A stretch of 64,000 nucleotides of DNA from Emticicia sp. 21SJ11W-3 (GCF_024138715.1 NZ_CP092074.1:744001-808000), one strand, 5' to 3'. Positions 24,891 to 34,054 are shown, counted from the stretch's first letter. Numbers and translations are program-made. Notes: a model not told the origin generated them from the sequence alone.

Positions 24891-25754
24891 CTATGCCTCT
24901 ACGCCCATCAGGTATTTTTTCTTGAAATTAGAAGGGCTTTCGCCCGTCTTTTGTAAGAACTGACGGCTGAAATAGGCGGGGTCTTCATAACCCAACTGAT
25001 AGGCAATTTCTTTGGCGGTCAAAGAGGTATGAATCAGTAATCGCTTGGCTTCCAGCATAATACGGTCTTTGATAACCTCATTAGGCTGAGGCAGGTTAAG
25101 GCGCTTAAATTTATTGGTGATGGTCTTGGCAGCCATGCTCAGCAAGTCGGCGTAGTCGGCAACGCTGTGTTTTTCTTTATAGTAGGCATCAACCAACACA
25201 CTAAAACGACGGAAAAAATCAAGCTCGTTGTTACTTTGCAATAGTTCCTGCCCCAGGTGTTGTTTCTTCCATATCCGGGTCGATTTAATGAGCAATTGTT
25301 TCAGATAGGTACGAATCATTTCTTCCTGCGATGTATCGTTCAGACCGAATTCTTCATCAATACAATTAAAAAGAGGGTCAATAGCCATAATTTCTTCATC
25401 TGCCACCCGTACCATCGGCATTTTGTTGATGTTGTTGAACAGCAGCCCGTCGCAAGCTACTTCGGCATCATGAATTTGAATACAATAAAAATCTCGGTTA
25501 TAAAAAATCATGTACCCTTCTTCCTGTCCTACAGTTTCAATATGCAAAAACTGATTAGGCCCAACAAAGAAAAGGCTATTTTGCGTGGTAGTGTAAACGT
25601 TAAAGTCTACCGTTAGCTGGTAACCTGTCGGAAGGTACAGAATCTTGATATAGGCTTTGTAAGCGCCATTATTGATAACTTTACTGCTCTCGTTGTTGAC
25701 GTTTAAAAGACCCAGTTTTTTAAGACTTGCTTCAAACAGACTTTGCTTTAACAT
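24891..25754 (-). CDS. AraC-family transcriptional regulator
   Basis: 287 aa. A cupin-like N-terminal sensor (about 1-170) is followed by two C-terminal helix-turn-helix motifs (about 185-283; LSMAAKTITNKFKRL and TAKEIAYQLGYEDPAYFSRQ, ending GESPSNFKKKY). Typical activator layout. It is downstream of, and on the same strand as, the OsmC and alpha/beta hydrolase genes but separated by a 13-bp hairpin terminator, so it is probably transcribed on its own and could control that pair. Confidence 0.92.
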   Translation of the reverse strand: MLKQSLFEASLKKLGLLNVNNESSKVINNGAYKAYIKILYLPTGYQLTVDFNVYTTTQNSLFFVGPNQFLHIETVGQEEGYMIFYNRDFYCIQIHDAEVACDGLLFNNINKMPMVRVADEEIMAIDPLFNCIDEEFGLNDTSQEEMIRTYLKQLLIKSTRIWKKQHLGQELLQSNNELDFFRRFSVLVDAYYKEKHSVADYADLLSMAAKTITNKFKRLNLPQPNEVIKDRIMLEAKRLLIHTSLTAKEIAYQLGYEDPAYFSRQFLQKTGESPSNFKKKYLMGVEA

Positions 25755-25842
25755 ATATGCTCTGATTTAAAAAAGAAACCGGTTAAGTTGATGCTCTACT
25801 GCATACGAACTATTACTAAATGAAACTTTAAATGTAGTAATT

Positions 25843-25877
25843 AAATAAGCAGAGGCCATGTAAACCTCTGCTTATTT
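25843..25877. terminator. Terminator after the alpha/beta hydrolase gene
   Basis: Perfect 13-bp inverted repeat (25843-25855 with 25865-25877), 9-nt loop. Confidence 0.75.
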
Positions 25878-25887
25878 GATAGCAGTG

Positions 25888-26796
25888 TTATTGTCTGGCA
25901 AATTTTTCCAGTTCGGTGTTGAATTTGTCCAGCTCCTCAATGAAAAGGGCATGGCCGCTGTTTTCAAATCTGACAATGTAAGCGTTCTTTATTCCTTTAC
26001 GAGTTTGTTCTGCCAGCGAAAAATCATTCAGTTTGTCTTTTACACCGTGAAAAATAGCTACAGGTATGGTTATTTTAGCCAATTGTGGGCGAAGGTCGGT
26101 ATCACGCAGGGCAATTATCGATTGGGTTGCGGCATACGGCGAAGCCTCCAGATTGATGCCGCCAAGCCAGTTGGCCAGACCTTTCGAGATGCCGTCTTCA
26201 GTGGCAGCAAACCCTTTACCGAAGTTTTCTAGCAATTGCGGGCGGTTAGTTCTGCTCAAATGTATCAACGCCGCTGCGGCTTCATCCGAAACGCCATACG
26301 GATAATCGGCTCGTTGTTTCCATGAAGGAGATGCTGTTCCGAACAATGCCAGTTTAGAAACATGAGCCGCATTGTACTTAGCCACATAATGTGTTACTAC
26401 GGTTCCGCCTAAAGAAAAGCCACCTAAAACTGCATTATTTATTTTCAGTTTTTCAAGCACCACCTTAATGTCATCAGAGAAAACATCGAAATCATATCTG
26501 CCATAAGGTTTGTCTGATTTCCCGAAGCCCCTCAGGGTGATACCAATAACTCTGAAACCTTTTTGAACCAGATATTGATACTGGTATTCATACATGGCGT
26601 CGCTTAAAGGCCAGCCGTGTATCAGCACAATGGGCTGACCGTCTCCGAGGTCGGTAACATGCAGTTTTACGTTTTTTTCAACCTCAATGTATTCTTGTCT
26701 GCCGGCTGATGCAGGCTTGCGGGTAACCTGAGCGTTGACAGAACTTCTAAATGCCAGACCGGCTAAAAGTGCAATGATTAAAGATGTGGTTTTCAT
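25888..26796 (-). CDS. Secreted alpha/beta hydrolase, non-heme chloroperoxidase/arylesterase-like
   Basis: 302 aa from the Met at 26796 (signal peptide ending SVNAQ); the upstream in-frame ATG at 26832 would bury the signal. The fold markers are complete: oxyanion LIHGWPLSD, nucleophile GGFSLGGTVV, acid in FHGVKDKL, and His in ENSGHALFIEE. Close to cofactor-free haloperoxidase/arylesterase hydrolases, but exported here. Probably cotranscribed with the OsmC gene 52 bases upstream, which suggests a part in handling organic peroxides or esters. Confidence 0.9.
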   Translation of the reverse strand: MKTTSLIIALLAGLAFRSSVNAQVTRKPASAGRQEYIEVEKNVKLHVTDLGDGQPIVLIHGWPLSDAMYEYQYQYLVQKGFRVIGITLRGFGKSDKPYGRYDFDVFSDDIKVVLEKLKINNAVLGGFSLGGTVVTHYVAKYNAAHVSKLALFGTASPSWKQRADYPYGVSDEAAAALIHLSRTNRPQLLENFGKGFAATEDGISKGLANWLGGINLEASPYAATQSIIALRDTDLRPQLAKITIPVAIFHGVKDKLNDFSLAEQTRKGIKNAYIVRFENSGHALFIEELDKFNTELEKFARQ

Positions 26797-26848
26797 TTTC
26801 TTACTTGTGTTAATATAGTTTCTGATTGTCATAAAAGTTTAATACTGA

Positions 26849-27259
26849 TTAATTGAGATAGGCTTCAAGCGTAATCTCCAGATTATAAGCCTTGCTCACA
26901 GGGCAGGTTTCTTTTGATGCAAAGGCAATTTCAATAAATTGTTCCTGCGTAATACCCGGCACAATGGCATGAACCGTAAGGGCTGAACGGGTGATAACAC
27001 CATTATTTAAAGAAACCACGGCTTCGGTGCTTAGCTCTTGAGGTGTAAAGCCTGCGGTTGTGAGGTCGGCACTTAATTTCATGGTAAAGCATCCGGCATG
27101 AGCGGCGGCCATTAGTTCTTCAGGATTAGTGCCTGGCTGGTTCTCGAACCTCGATACAAAAGAGTAAGGAGTTTTATTCAATGTCTGACTTTGTGAGGTT
27201 AGTGTACCTTTGCCTTCTTTGATTGTGCCATTCCAGATGGCTTTTGCTGAACGATTCAT
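26849..27259 (-). CDS. OsmC-family peroxiredoxin
   Basis: 136 aa, cytosolic. The two conserved redox cysteines are present: Cys57 in AAAHAGCFTMKLS and Cys119 in ETCPVSKAYNL. It reduces organic hydroperoxides and is typically induced by osmotic or oxidative stress. Length and N-terminus (AKAIWNGTIKEGKGTLTSQS) match the OsmC subfamily rather than Ohr. First gene of a likely two-gene unit with the exported hydrolase. Confidence 0.93.
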   Translation of the reverse strand: MNRSAKAIWNGTIKEGKGTLTSQSQTLNKTPYSFVSRFENQPGTNPEELMAAAHAGCFTMKLSADLTTAGFTPQELSTEAVVSLNNGVITRSALTVHAIVPGITQEQFIEIAFASKETCPVSKAYNLEITLEAYLN

Positions 27260-27302
27260 TTTGTTTTTATTTTAGATGATTTACTGTTTTAATTTGATAG
27301 CA

Positions 27303-27333
27303 CAAAGTTCGGCTGAATTTGCAGGCCAGCCAA
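27303..27333 (-). promoter_or_regulatory. Bacteroidetes-type promoter for the osmC-like gene
   Basis: On the minus strand: TTG, 20 bases, then GAACTTTG (5 of 6 fixed bases), about 45 bases before the start codon. The remaining 200 bases up to 27541 hold nothing else I recognise. Confidence 0.4.
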
Positions 27334-27540
27334 TGCACAGATTTCTATAGATATTGTACTTTTTTCCTTTTGAGGGAATAATTTAAAAATAGAACTAGAA
27401 TTTTATTGATTATTGGTGATTGGAGGGAGTTGGTAGAAATAAGTCCGGATTGAGTTTAGGAAGCTTATATCACTCCTCCTAAAATGGTTAGAACCCAAAG
27501 AATGAAATTAAACCCGTAGATTTAAGGAATACTAAGAGAT

Positions 27541-28074
27541 ATGACTCATTTAAAACGAAACCTTAAAAGTAGTTTTTGGATTGCAATCGTGTTTTACATA
27601 AGTTCCTGTAATCGAAGTACAGAAGAAAAGGCTTATCTTGTAAGTGCTGATATGCAGAGCACGCTGGACAAGACAATTACTTCTGTTTTGGCAAGTGTAC
27701 CCTATCCCGATTACGTGACCGTATATTTCACAGAATCGGAAGCAAAAAAGTACATTTTTGTAACGCCTCATCGAGCTATAGAGAACATTAGAAGCAAGTA
27801 TTATTTTAAGAAAGACGATAAGTTGATAATTGTAGCCTATAAAAGCGAGATATTAGAAAAGACGTTTGCGAACTTAGAATCTTCAAAGCCTGAAAGAGTT
27901 TTCAATTTCACTAATAACAAAGCAGAAATATATGATGGCAGACGAGTTGTTTTCGAGATTTTAAACAACAACAGTATTCAGGAGATAAACCCTACCGAAG
28001 AAATTCTATTATTAAATAATTATGGCGGTGTAATGTTTATTCCACCTAATAAGAAAGATGCTGACCCAAAGTAA
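27541..28074 (+). CDS. Hypothetical lipoprotein
   Basis: 177 aa with a lipoprotein signal (Cys in YISSCNRSTEEK, about residue 23). The mature part is beta-rich (YVTVYFTESEAKKYIFVTP, DKLIIVAYKSEILEK, NKAEIYDGRRVVFEIL) with no recognised motif. Low GC and isolated between convergent and divergent units, with a very AT-rich upstream region. Function unknown. Confidence 0.7.
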   Translation: MTHLKRNLKSSFWIAIVFYISSCNRSTEEKAYLVSADMQSTLDKTITSVLASVPYPDYVTVYFTESEAKKYIFVTPHRAIENIRSKYYFKKDDKLIIVAYKSEILEKTFANLESSKPERVFNFTNNKAEIYDGRRVVFEILNNNSIQEINPTEEILLLNNYGGVMFIPPNKKDADPK

Positions 28075-28080
28075 TTTGTT

Positions 28081-28248
28081 ATGGTAATTGGAAAATTAAA
28101 TTTTCAGAGCGCAAATGTTCCGGATACTTCTATTATACTTGCGTTAAAGCCTGAAGTTGAAAAACTTAATGAAAATCATTTAACGGCAAATCATCTACAA
28201 CATCCCATCCGGGTTAGGTACAAAATTAAGGAAGGAGTCAGAATGTGA
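28081..28248 (+). CDS. Short reading frame after the lipoprotein, doubtful
   Basis: 55 codons starting 6 bases after the lipoprotein stop (MVIGKLNFQSANVPDTSI...). The last third overlaps the 3' end of the convergent NUDIX gene. It may be a remnant of a longer gene cut by the junction near 28195, or chance. Confidence 0.2.
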   Translation: MVIGKLNFQSANVPDTSIILALKPEVEKLNENHLTANHLQHPIRVRYKIKEGVRM

Positions 28249-28941
28249 CCGGTACTTTTCTGTATCGAGTTTGTAAAGAAATGCGCCTTTTTTAGAGAAA
28301 CCTTTCTGTTTTTCTTTCAGTTTGATTAGTAAACCTGTTGAGAGTATTTTTCTGCTGAAATTACGTTTATCGAAATTACTGCCATAAATGGCTTCGTAAA
28401 GATTCTGTATCTGAGGTATGGTAAAGGTCTCAGGCATTAGCTCAAAACCAATCGGGTGAAACGCCGCCTTGTATCGCAGGCGCTCAATGGCCATTTTTAT
28501 CATGGTCGAGTGGTCAAACAACAATTCGGGCAGGTCATGCATCGAAAACCACTGCGCTTGGTAGGTGTCTGAAATTTTCGTTTCATAATCCATCACATTC
28601 ACTAAGGCATAATAAGCCACGGCCACGGTTCTTTCCACAGGGTCACGGTTTGGATCACCGAAAGCACCCAGTTGCTCCAGAAATACACCAGTTAGTCCTG
28701 TCAGTTCAAACAAAATACGGTTAGCGGCCTGGTCGAGGCTTTCAGAAGGATTAAGCCACCCACCCATCAGCGACCACGTGTCTTTATCGGTCTGCACCCC
28801 ACGTTTTACCAATAATAATTTTAATTCTTCGCCATCAAAGCCAAAAATAATTGAATCGAGGGCTACCAGACATTTCGTTTGCTGCTTGTAAAGTTCTAAC
28901 ATCTCAACGGTTGAGCTTGCGGTATTTTTTAGGTGGTTCAT
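28195..28941 (-). CDS. NrtR-type NUDIX-domain transcriptional regulator
   Basis: 248 aa. An N-terminal NUDIX domain (about 20-150) is followed by a winged helix (about 160-235; FTIPQIQNLYEAIYGSNFD, RNFSRKILSTGLL). The NUDIX box reads GGWLNPSESLDQAANRILFE, then LTGL: the catalytic Glu after Arg is Ile, and the second of the EE pair is Leu. The domain is therefore probably a ligand sensor and not a hydrolase, as in NrtR and Bacteroides AraR. Ligands in this family are ADP-ribose or sugar phosphates. The divergent gene at 29024, an orphan ABC ATPase, is the closest candidate target. Confidence 0.88.
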   Translation of the reverse strand: MNHLKNTASSTVEMLELYKQQTKCLVALDSIIFGFDGEELKLLLVKRGVQTDKDTWSLMGGWLNPSESLDQAANRILFELTGLTGVFLEQLGAFGDPNRDPVERTVAVAYYALVNVMDYETKISDTYQAQWFSMHDLPELLFDHSTMIKMAIERLRYKAAFHPIGFELMPETFTIPQIQNLYEAIYGSNFDKRNFSRKILSTGLLIKLKEKQKGFSKKGAFLYKLDTEKYRSHSDSFLNFVPNPDGML

Positions 28942-28951
28942 AATTTATCAA

Positions 28952-28982
28952 CAATATTAGGAAAGTGAATGCCGTTGCACAA
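28952..28982 (-). promoter_or_regulatory. Bacteroidetes-type promoter for the NrtR-like gene
   Basis: On the minus strand: TTG, 20 bases, then TAATATTG (5 of 6 fixed bases). The predicted start of the transcript is only a few bases before the ATG at 28941. Confidence 0.45.
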
Positions 28983-29002
28983 CAAAAAACAGAAAAAAGA
29001 CA

Positions 29003-29010
29003 TAGTTTTG
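29003..29010 (+). promoter_or_regulatory. Bacteroidetes -7 box for the ABC ATPase gene
   Basis: TAGTTTTG is a full match to TAnnTTTG, only 13 bases before the start codon, so the mRNA would be almost leaderless. The nearest TTG (28975-28977) is 25 bases upstream, a little far. Confidence 0.45.
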
Positions 29011-29023
29011 TAATAAAAAACCC

Positions 29024-29971
29024 ATGCCCCTGCTTAAAATACAGAATTTGTCCAGATCTTTTGACGACAAGAAGGCAATTAACAACATTTCCTTTGCATT
29101 AAGGAAAGGAGAGATTCTGGCGATTCTGGGCGAGAGCGGCTCAGGTAAAACAACCCTGCTACACCTGATTGGCGCATTACAGGAACCCGACGAAGGAGAA
29201 CTGCTTCTGGAGGGTAACCGTATCACGCCTCCATCGCGCAAACTAATTGCCGGGCACCCTGATATTAAACTGGTACGGCAGGACTACGGCCTTTTTCCTA
29301 ATATTTCAATTAGAGAAAACATTGCGTATGAACTACGCTACTATGAAGAAAACTACAGGAATAAACGAGTAGATAAATTACTAAAACTAAGCGGGCTTGA
29401 TAAAGTGCAGACTCATTTGCCGCGCGAAGTATCCGGCGGTGAGCAGCAAAGAGCCGTAATTGCCAAAGCCATTGCAGAGCAGCCAAAGTTGCTGCTGCTT
29501 GATGAACCTTTCAGCCACCTGGATGCCGTTAATAAACGCAGACTGAAAACCGAGATTCTGCGGCTGATAAAGGCTGAGGAAGTGAGCTGTATTTTTGTTA
29601 CACATGACGTGAGCGATGCTTACGGTATGGCCGACCGACTGGCAATTATGCGCAAGGGGAAAATTCTGCAACTGGATAACCCCCAAACGGTATACCAGCA
29701 CCCGGCAAACAGATATGTAGCTGAAATAACCGGAGAAGTAAACATAGTTAATGAAGATTGGGTGGCAAAGGCGGGTATCAAACATCAGTTTGTACGTCCT
29801 GAACAAATCAGATTAGCCCTATTGTCTCCGCTTAAAGCCACTGTTTTATCGGTTAAGTTTTTAGGCAGTTATTATGAAATTTCGCTCAAATGCCTTGAGC
29901 AGGAATTAAAGATGTTCAGCTTTGAGGCTTTGGTTGTAGGGGCAGAGATTGGTATAGAGATAAAGAACTAA
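29024..29971 (+). CDS. ABC transporter ATP-binding protein, PotA/CysA-like, orphan
   Basis: 315 aa. Walker [10 protein letters not shown] (about 36-44), Q-loop VRQDYGLF, signature VSGGEQQR, Walker [13 protein letters not shown] and switch His in [11 protein letters not shown] are all intact. The C-terminal 70 residues ([20 protein letters not shown]) look like a TOBE domain, as in importers for polyamines, sulfate, molybdate or iron. No permease or binding protein is encoded nearby, so the transporter partners or a regulatory role are unknown. hisB starts 86 bases downstream. Confidence 0.92.
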   Translation: MPLLKIQNLSRSFDDKKAINNISFALRKGEILAILGESGSGKTTLLHLIGALQEPDEGELLLEGNRITPPSRKLIAGHPDIKLVRQDYGLFPNISIRENIAYELRYYEENYRNKRVDKLLKLSGLDKVQTHLPREVSGGEQQRAVIAKAIAEQPKLLLLDEPFSHLDAVNKRRLKTEILRLIKAEEVSCIFVTHDVSDAYGMADRLAIMRKGKILQLDNPQTVYQHPANRYVAEITGEVNIVNEDWVAKAGIKHQFVRPEQIRLALLSPLKATVLSVKFLGSYYEISLKCLEQELKMFSFEALVVGAEIGIEIKN

Positions 29972-30057
29972 ACACAATATGTAGTTTCCCGATTAAGACG
30001 CTATACAATTCGAAAAACCTGCCTAAATTGCGCAAAATTTTACGTTATCTTAAAAGC

Positions 30058-31173
30058 ATGCAGAAAATTCTTTTCATAGACCGCGACGGTACCATTATTG
30101 ATGAACCCAAGACAGATTTTCAGATAGATTCTCTTGAAAAATTATTCTTCCTTCCCAAGACTCTTTCCAACCTTAGAAAAATAGCTGAAGAAACCGATTA
30201 CAAATTAGTGATGGTTACCAATCAGGATGGATTGGGAACAGCCTCTTTTCCTGAGGATACGTTCTGGCCGGCGCATAATAAAATGATGCAGGCCCTTGAA
30301 AATGAAAACGTGTATTTTGAAGCTGTTCATATAGACCGTAGTTTCCCTGAAGACAACCTGCCTACGCGCAAACCAGGTACAGGCCTGCTTACCGAATATA
30401 TGAACGGTGATTATGACCTGGCCAACTCTTATGTAATAGGCGACAGGCTGACAGATGTGCAACTGGCGGTTAACCTGGGAGCCAAAGCTATTTTTATTGG
30501 AGAAAATCCTACATTAACACCAGAACAGGAAAGGGCCACAGCACTTGTTACCACCGATTGGGATGCCATCTATGAGTTTCTGAAATTACCACCCCGCAAG
30601 GCCTCAATTGAGCGCAATACCAAAGAGACAAAGATTAAAATTGAACTGAATCTGGATGGTAATGGGAAATCTGATATACATACCGGGCTTGGTTTTTATG
30701 ATCACATGCTCGACCAACTGGCCAAGCATTCAGGCGCCGACTTATCTGTTTTTGTAGAGGGTGATTTACACATAGACGAACACCATACCATTGAAGATAC
30801 GGCATTGGCTTTGGGAGAGGCGTATCTGAAAGCGCTTGGCGATAAAAAGGGGATTTCTCGCTACGGATTCCTTTTACCAATGGATGATGCTTTAGCACAG
30901 GTAGCCATTGATTTTTCAGGCAGACCATGGATAGTATGGGAGGCAGAGTTTAAACGCGAAAAAGTAGGAGAGATGCCTACCGAAATGTTCTACCATTTCT
31001 TCAAGTCGTTTTCTGATACCTCAAAATGTAATCTGAATATAAAATGCGAAGGGCAAAACGAACACCATAAAATAGAGGCCATATTCAAGGCATTTGCCAA
31101 AGCTATTAAAATGGCTGTTAAACGAGACCTGAAAGACCTCGACAGCCTGCCTAGTACCAAAGGGGTACTATAA
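30058..31173 (+). CDS. hisB: Bifunctional histidinol-phosphatase / imidazoleglycerol-phosphate dehydratase
   Basis: 371 aa from the ATG at 30058, which starts right at the phosphatase motif ([13 protein letters not shown]). An upstream in-frame TTG at 30028 is unlikely. The N-terminal HAD phosphatase (about 1-165; nucleophile Asp in [15 protein letters not shown]) is fused to the dehydratase (about 175-371; [28 protein letters not shown]), which carries the His/Glu metal ligands. It catalyses steps 7 and 9 of histidine synthesis. No other his gene is in the window. A strong hairpin terminator follows. Confidence 0.97.
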   Translation: MQKILFIDRDGTIIDEPKTDFQIDSLEKLFFLPKTLSNLRKIAEETDYKLVMVTNQDGLGTASFPEDTFWPAHNKMMQALENENVYFEAVHIDRSFPEDNLPTRKPGTGLLTEYMNGDYDLANSYVIGDRLTDVQLAVNLGAKAIFIGENPTLTPEQERATALVTTDWDAIYEFLKLPPRKASIERNTKETKIKIELNLDGNGKSDIHTGLGFYDHMLDQLAKHSGADLSVFVEGDLHIDEHHTIEDTALALGEAYLKALGDKKGISRYGFLLPMDDALAQVAIDFSGRPWIVWEAEFKREKVGEMPTEMFYHFFKSFSDTSKCNLNIKCEGQNEHHKIEAIFKAFAKAIKMAVKRDLKDLDSLPSTKGVL

Positions 31174-31178
31174 AGACA

Positions 31179-31213
31179 AAGGGTTTGCAGCATCTGCAAA
31201 CCCTTCGCTTTTT
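31179..31213 (+). terminator. Terminator after hisB
   Basis: Perfect 12-bp stem (31179-31190 with 31194-31205) with a 3-nt loop, then CGCTTTTT. Confidence 0.88.
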
Positions 31214-31266
31214 ATAGAAACTATTTATTAATAATTTACTGAGATACTTAGGTGTGATTAAAAAAA

Positions 31267-31296
31267 CATTCGCTAATTCACGATTAACTCATTTAA
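31267..31296. repeat. GTGAATGA-type repeat copy
   Basis: On the minus strand it reads GTTAATCGTGAATTAGCGAA, the same octamer family as at 3897 and 55887. It lies just after the hisB terminator and runs into the 3' end of ruvC (31289). Confidence 0.45.
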
Positions 31297-31849
31297 CCCT
31301 ATCCGGATTCTCACTGGCAAAGGCTGCCCAGCCTTTCTTTTTTGATGAGTTACCCGTCAGCGCTTTGGTTTTGGCGTGCATGTAATGGCAAATGGCCACA
31401 CCAATAGCATCGGTGGCATCATAAAATTCGGTTTCCAGTTTCATTTTCAGTGTTTGCTCAAGCATGTAAGCTACCTGCTCTTTGCTGGCGTTACCATTGC
31501 CGGTAACAGATTGCTTCACTTTTTTTGGCAGGTACTCAACAATAGGTACATCGCGGTTCAGTGCTGCAGCTATGGCTACCCCCTGCGCTCTCCCCAATTT
31601 CAACATCGATTGCACATTTACTCCGTAGAAAGGCGCTTCAATGGCCATTTCATCGGGCAGAAATTCTTCAATCAGTTGCGTCATTCTTTCATAAATCTTC
31701 TTTAACTTCAGTTCATGTGTACTATATTTGTCGAGTTTTAAAACACCATATTGCAGCAGGGTAATGGCGCTACCTTGTACGGCAATAATTCCATAGCCCA
31801 TAATTCTGGTTCCGGGGTCTACGCCTAATATTATTTTCTCTTTATTCAT
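31289..31849 (-). CDS. ruvC: Holliday junction resolvase RuvC
   Basis: 186 aa from the Met at 31849 (NKEKIILGVDPGTRIMGYG); the frame stays open to 31867. The RNase H-like acidic residues are in place: Asp in LGVDPG, Glu in MAIEAPFYG, and the C-terminal pair in YDATDAIGVAICH. It cleaves Holliday junctions together with RuvAB during recombinational repair. Its start codon is 2 bases from the divergent start at 31852, so its promoter must lie inside the neighbouring gene. Confidence 0.96.
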   Translation of the reverse strand: MNKEKIILGVDPGTRIMGYGIIAVQGSAITLLQYGVLKLDKYSTHELKLKKIYERMTQLIEEFLPDEMAIEAPFYGVNVQSMLKLGRAQGVAIAAALNRDVPIVEYLPKKVKQSVTGNGNASKEQVAYMLEQTLKMKLETEFYDATDAIGVAICHYMHAKTKALTGNSSKKKGWAAFASENPDRVK

Positions 31850-31851
31850 AC

Positions 31852-32853
31852 ATGCAAAATAACTCAAAAATCTTAGACTTTAAGCCTGGTTTCTGGTTAT
31901 GGATGTTAAAAAATGTCCTGTTTGCAGTAGTGTTGTGTTTGGTTTATCTGCTATTAAAAGAGAAAGGAGGCAATATCAACCAAATGCTGCAATACCTCAG
32001 CCAACTTCCGGTAAATACATCAATGGTAGCTATTGTAGCTTTGATACCTGTCAACTGGGCCTTTGAGGCCTGGAAATGGCAGCGGCTGGCCGCAAAGGTA
32101 GAAAAAATCAGCTTTGGGGATGCGTACCGGGGTGTGCTGGCTGGTCTGGCATTAGGTAACTTTACCCCCTTAATGATTGGTGACTACGCCGGAAAAATAG
32201 CCATGTTGAAAACAAAGAAGCGCAGCGCAGGTGTTGGCGCCATATTACTCGGTAATGGTTTACAGTTGTATGTCTCTCTGTTATTTGGGTTTATCAGTTA
32301 TCTTTATTTTGTGTTGGTGGCCAATCCTGAGCCTTTTCCATTGCATATAAGTGTGCTAGTCTTTTTGGGTATTTTGTTAATAATAGGTATATGGATAGCC
32401 TTCAATTTGCAGAGGCTTGATTTTTCAGCATCTAAAATGGTTTTCAGTAAGTATGTATCCAGATACCTGATAATAGTAAAGGAATATGGTATGACCGAAA
32501 TAAGAGATGTTTTTCTGATAGCTATCGGGCGATACATCATTTTTGCCTTACAGTTTCTGCTACTATTTCAGTTGTTTCAAATCAAATTGGCGGTTCCGGT
32601 GTTGCTGGCAGGTATCGGGGTAATCTTCCTGACAAAAACATTGGGCGCTGCTTTCAATTTTCTGGGCGATCTGAGCGTTCGGGCAGTTACATCAATGTAT
32701 TATTTCGGGTACTTCGGTGTACAAATATCATTAATAACCACAGCCACCTTTACTATCTGGTTTATTAATGTTTTGGTGCCGGTTATTGTCGGTAGTCTGT
32801 TTATATTGTCCTTGAGGTTATCAACCAAACCCACAGCGGAGTCTGTCAGTTGA
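31852..32853 (+). CDS. UPF0104/LPG-synthase-TM-like integral membrane protein
   Basis: 333 aa with about 8 membrane helices. It resembles the flippase-like transmembrane domain of lysylphosphatidylglycerol synthase (MprF/YbhN family): GLALGNFTPLMIGDYAGKIA and FLTKTLGAAFNFLGDLSVRA are family-like. The soluble aminoacyl-transferase domain is absent. Probable lipid or polyprenyl-linked glycan translocator, or an accessory to glycosyltransferase action. The GT2 gene follows 24 bases later on the same strand, which supports an envelope glycolipid role. If the first ATG is correct, it and ruvC are almost back to back. Confidence 0.85.
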   Translation: MQNNSKILDFKPGFWLWMLKNVLFAVVLCLVYLLLKEKGGNINQMLQYLSQLPVNTSMVAIVALIPVNWAFEAWKWQRLAAKVEKISFGDAYRGVLAGLALGNFTPLMIGDYAGKIAMLKTKKRSAGVGAILLGNGLQLYVSLLFGFISYLYFVLVANPEPFPLHISVLVFLGILLIIGIWIAFNLQRLDFSASKMVFSKYVSRYLIIVKEYGMTEIRDVFLIAIGRYIIFALQFLLLFQLFQIKLAVPVLLAGIGVIFLTKTLGAAFNFLGDLSVRAVTSMYYFGYFGVQISLITTATFTIWFINVLVPVIVGSLFILSLRLSTKPTAESVS

Positions 32854-32877
32854 GTTTATCTTTAATTTCTTTAATCT

Positions 32878-34029
32878 GTGTTAGCCACTAGTCTCATTAT
32901 TGTTACCTCTGTCTACTTCCTGATGAATATCGGGCTTATTTTGATATGGTTATCAGGCAAGCCTTACAAAATACAGGCTGGCGGTAAAGAGCCTTTGGCT
33001 ATATCTGTCATTATCCCGGTGCGTAATGAAGCCGCTAACATAATCCGTTTGTTGCAGGATCTGGAAATTCAGAGTTATCCATTTGATAAGTTTGAAGTTA
33101 TAGTAGCAGATGACGACTCAACAGATGGTACCCTTACGCTTGTTAAAGATTTTCAGAGACAAACCTACATGAGGCTGTTGATAAATCAGTTACCTGCCAA
33201 AACCAACAATACATCGCCCAAGAAAAGAGCCATTGATGCATCTATCCAGTTGGCAAAAGGCGAATTAATAGTAACCACAGACGGCGATTGCCGTGTAGGT
33301 AAAAACTGGCTGGCGGTAATTGCCAGTTTTCAGGCCGAGACCGGGGCATATCTGGTAAGCTCGCCTGTTACATTTATAAATGATTCCAATAGCTTTTTGG
33401 CAAAACTCTGGCAGCAGATGCAAACCATTGAGTTCAGTAGTCTTATTGGTTCCGGAGCCTGCGCCATGCTGATTGGCAAACCCAATATGTGCAATGGAGC
33501 AAATCTGGCCTATCTCAAATCGGTTTTTGGTGAAGTTGGCGGGTTTTCGGGTAATGAAAATCTGGCATCGGGTGATGACGAGTTTCTGATGCATAAGGTA
33601 GCAGCCGCGTATCCCGGCAAGGTCAGGTTTCTAAAACATCAGGAGGCCATTGTAGAGACGCAGGCACATCAGTCTCTGCAATCATTTTATTATCAGCGCA
33701 AGCGATGGGCAAGCAAATGGAGGCATTACAACAATCCGGTAAATACTGCCTTGGCGGTTTTTGTTTTCCTGTCCAACCTTACTGTAATACTTACTGCGGC
33801 GCTTTACTTTTTACAGGTAATTTCGGCAGAAAAGGCCGTTATCATCCTTTTTACTAAATTTTCGACAGAGCTGCTATTTTTAATATTGATTCTTAGCTTT
33901 TTGAACAAAAAAAGACTAATTTGGCTCATCCCGGTTGTCCAGCTCATTTACCCGTTCTATGTTAGTTTTTTCGGATTGATTGCCCAGGGTAAAAATGAAT
34001 ATATCTGGAAAGGGAGAAAACTTCAATAA
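32878..34029 (+). CDS. Membrane-bound family 2 glycosyltransferase
   Basis: 383 aa starting at a GTG codon; no ATG fits the N-terminal membrane segment. GT-A fold: SVIIPVRNEAANIIRLLQDL, VIVADDDSTDGT, the DxD metal site in TTDGDCRVG, the acceptor region GANLAYLK, the acid in ASGDDEF, and the processivity-type QxxRW as YQRKRWASKW. One N-terminal and two or three C-terminal membrane helices anchor it. It resembles polymerising or glycolipid GT2 enzymes. It lies between the UPF0104 protein and the dipeptidase, probably one operon. Confidence 0.9.
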   Translation: MLATSLIIVTSVYFLMNIGLILIWLSGKPYKIQAGGKEPLAISVIIPVRNEAANIIRLLQDLEIQSYPFDKFEVIVADDDSTDGTLTLVKDFQRQTYMRLLINQLPAKTNNTSPKKRAIDASIQLAKGELIVTTDGDCRVGKNWLAVIASFQAETGAYLVSSPVTFINDSNSFLAKLWQQMQTIEFSSLIGSGACAMLIGKPNMCNGANLAYLKSVFGEVGGFSGNENLASGDDEFLMHKVAAAYPGKVRFLKHQEAIVETQAHQSLQSFYYQRKRWASKWRHYNNPVNTALAVFVFLSNLTVILTAALYFLQVISAEKAVIILFTKFSTELLFLILILSFLNKKRLIWLIPVVQLIYPFYVSFFGLIAQGKNEYIWKGRKLQ

Positions 34030-34054
34030 GCTAACCGCTCACCTAACGTATCAG

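Noticed and set aside
28081-28248. A real gene after the lipoprotein at 27541
   Set aside because: Its last third overlaps the convergent NUDIX gene, and no similarity or domain is recognised. Listed at low confidence only.
30058-31173. A histidine biosynthesis operon around hisB
   Set aside because: Neighbours are an ABC ATPase and ruvC, and no other his gene occurs in 64 kb.
33980-34054. N-terminal extension of the M19 dipeptidase overlapping the glycosyltransferase gene
   Set aside because: The extra 25 residues are polar and precede a perfect signal peptide at 34055, so they are out-of-frame reading of the preceding gene.
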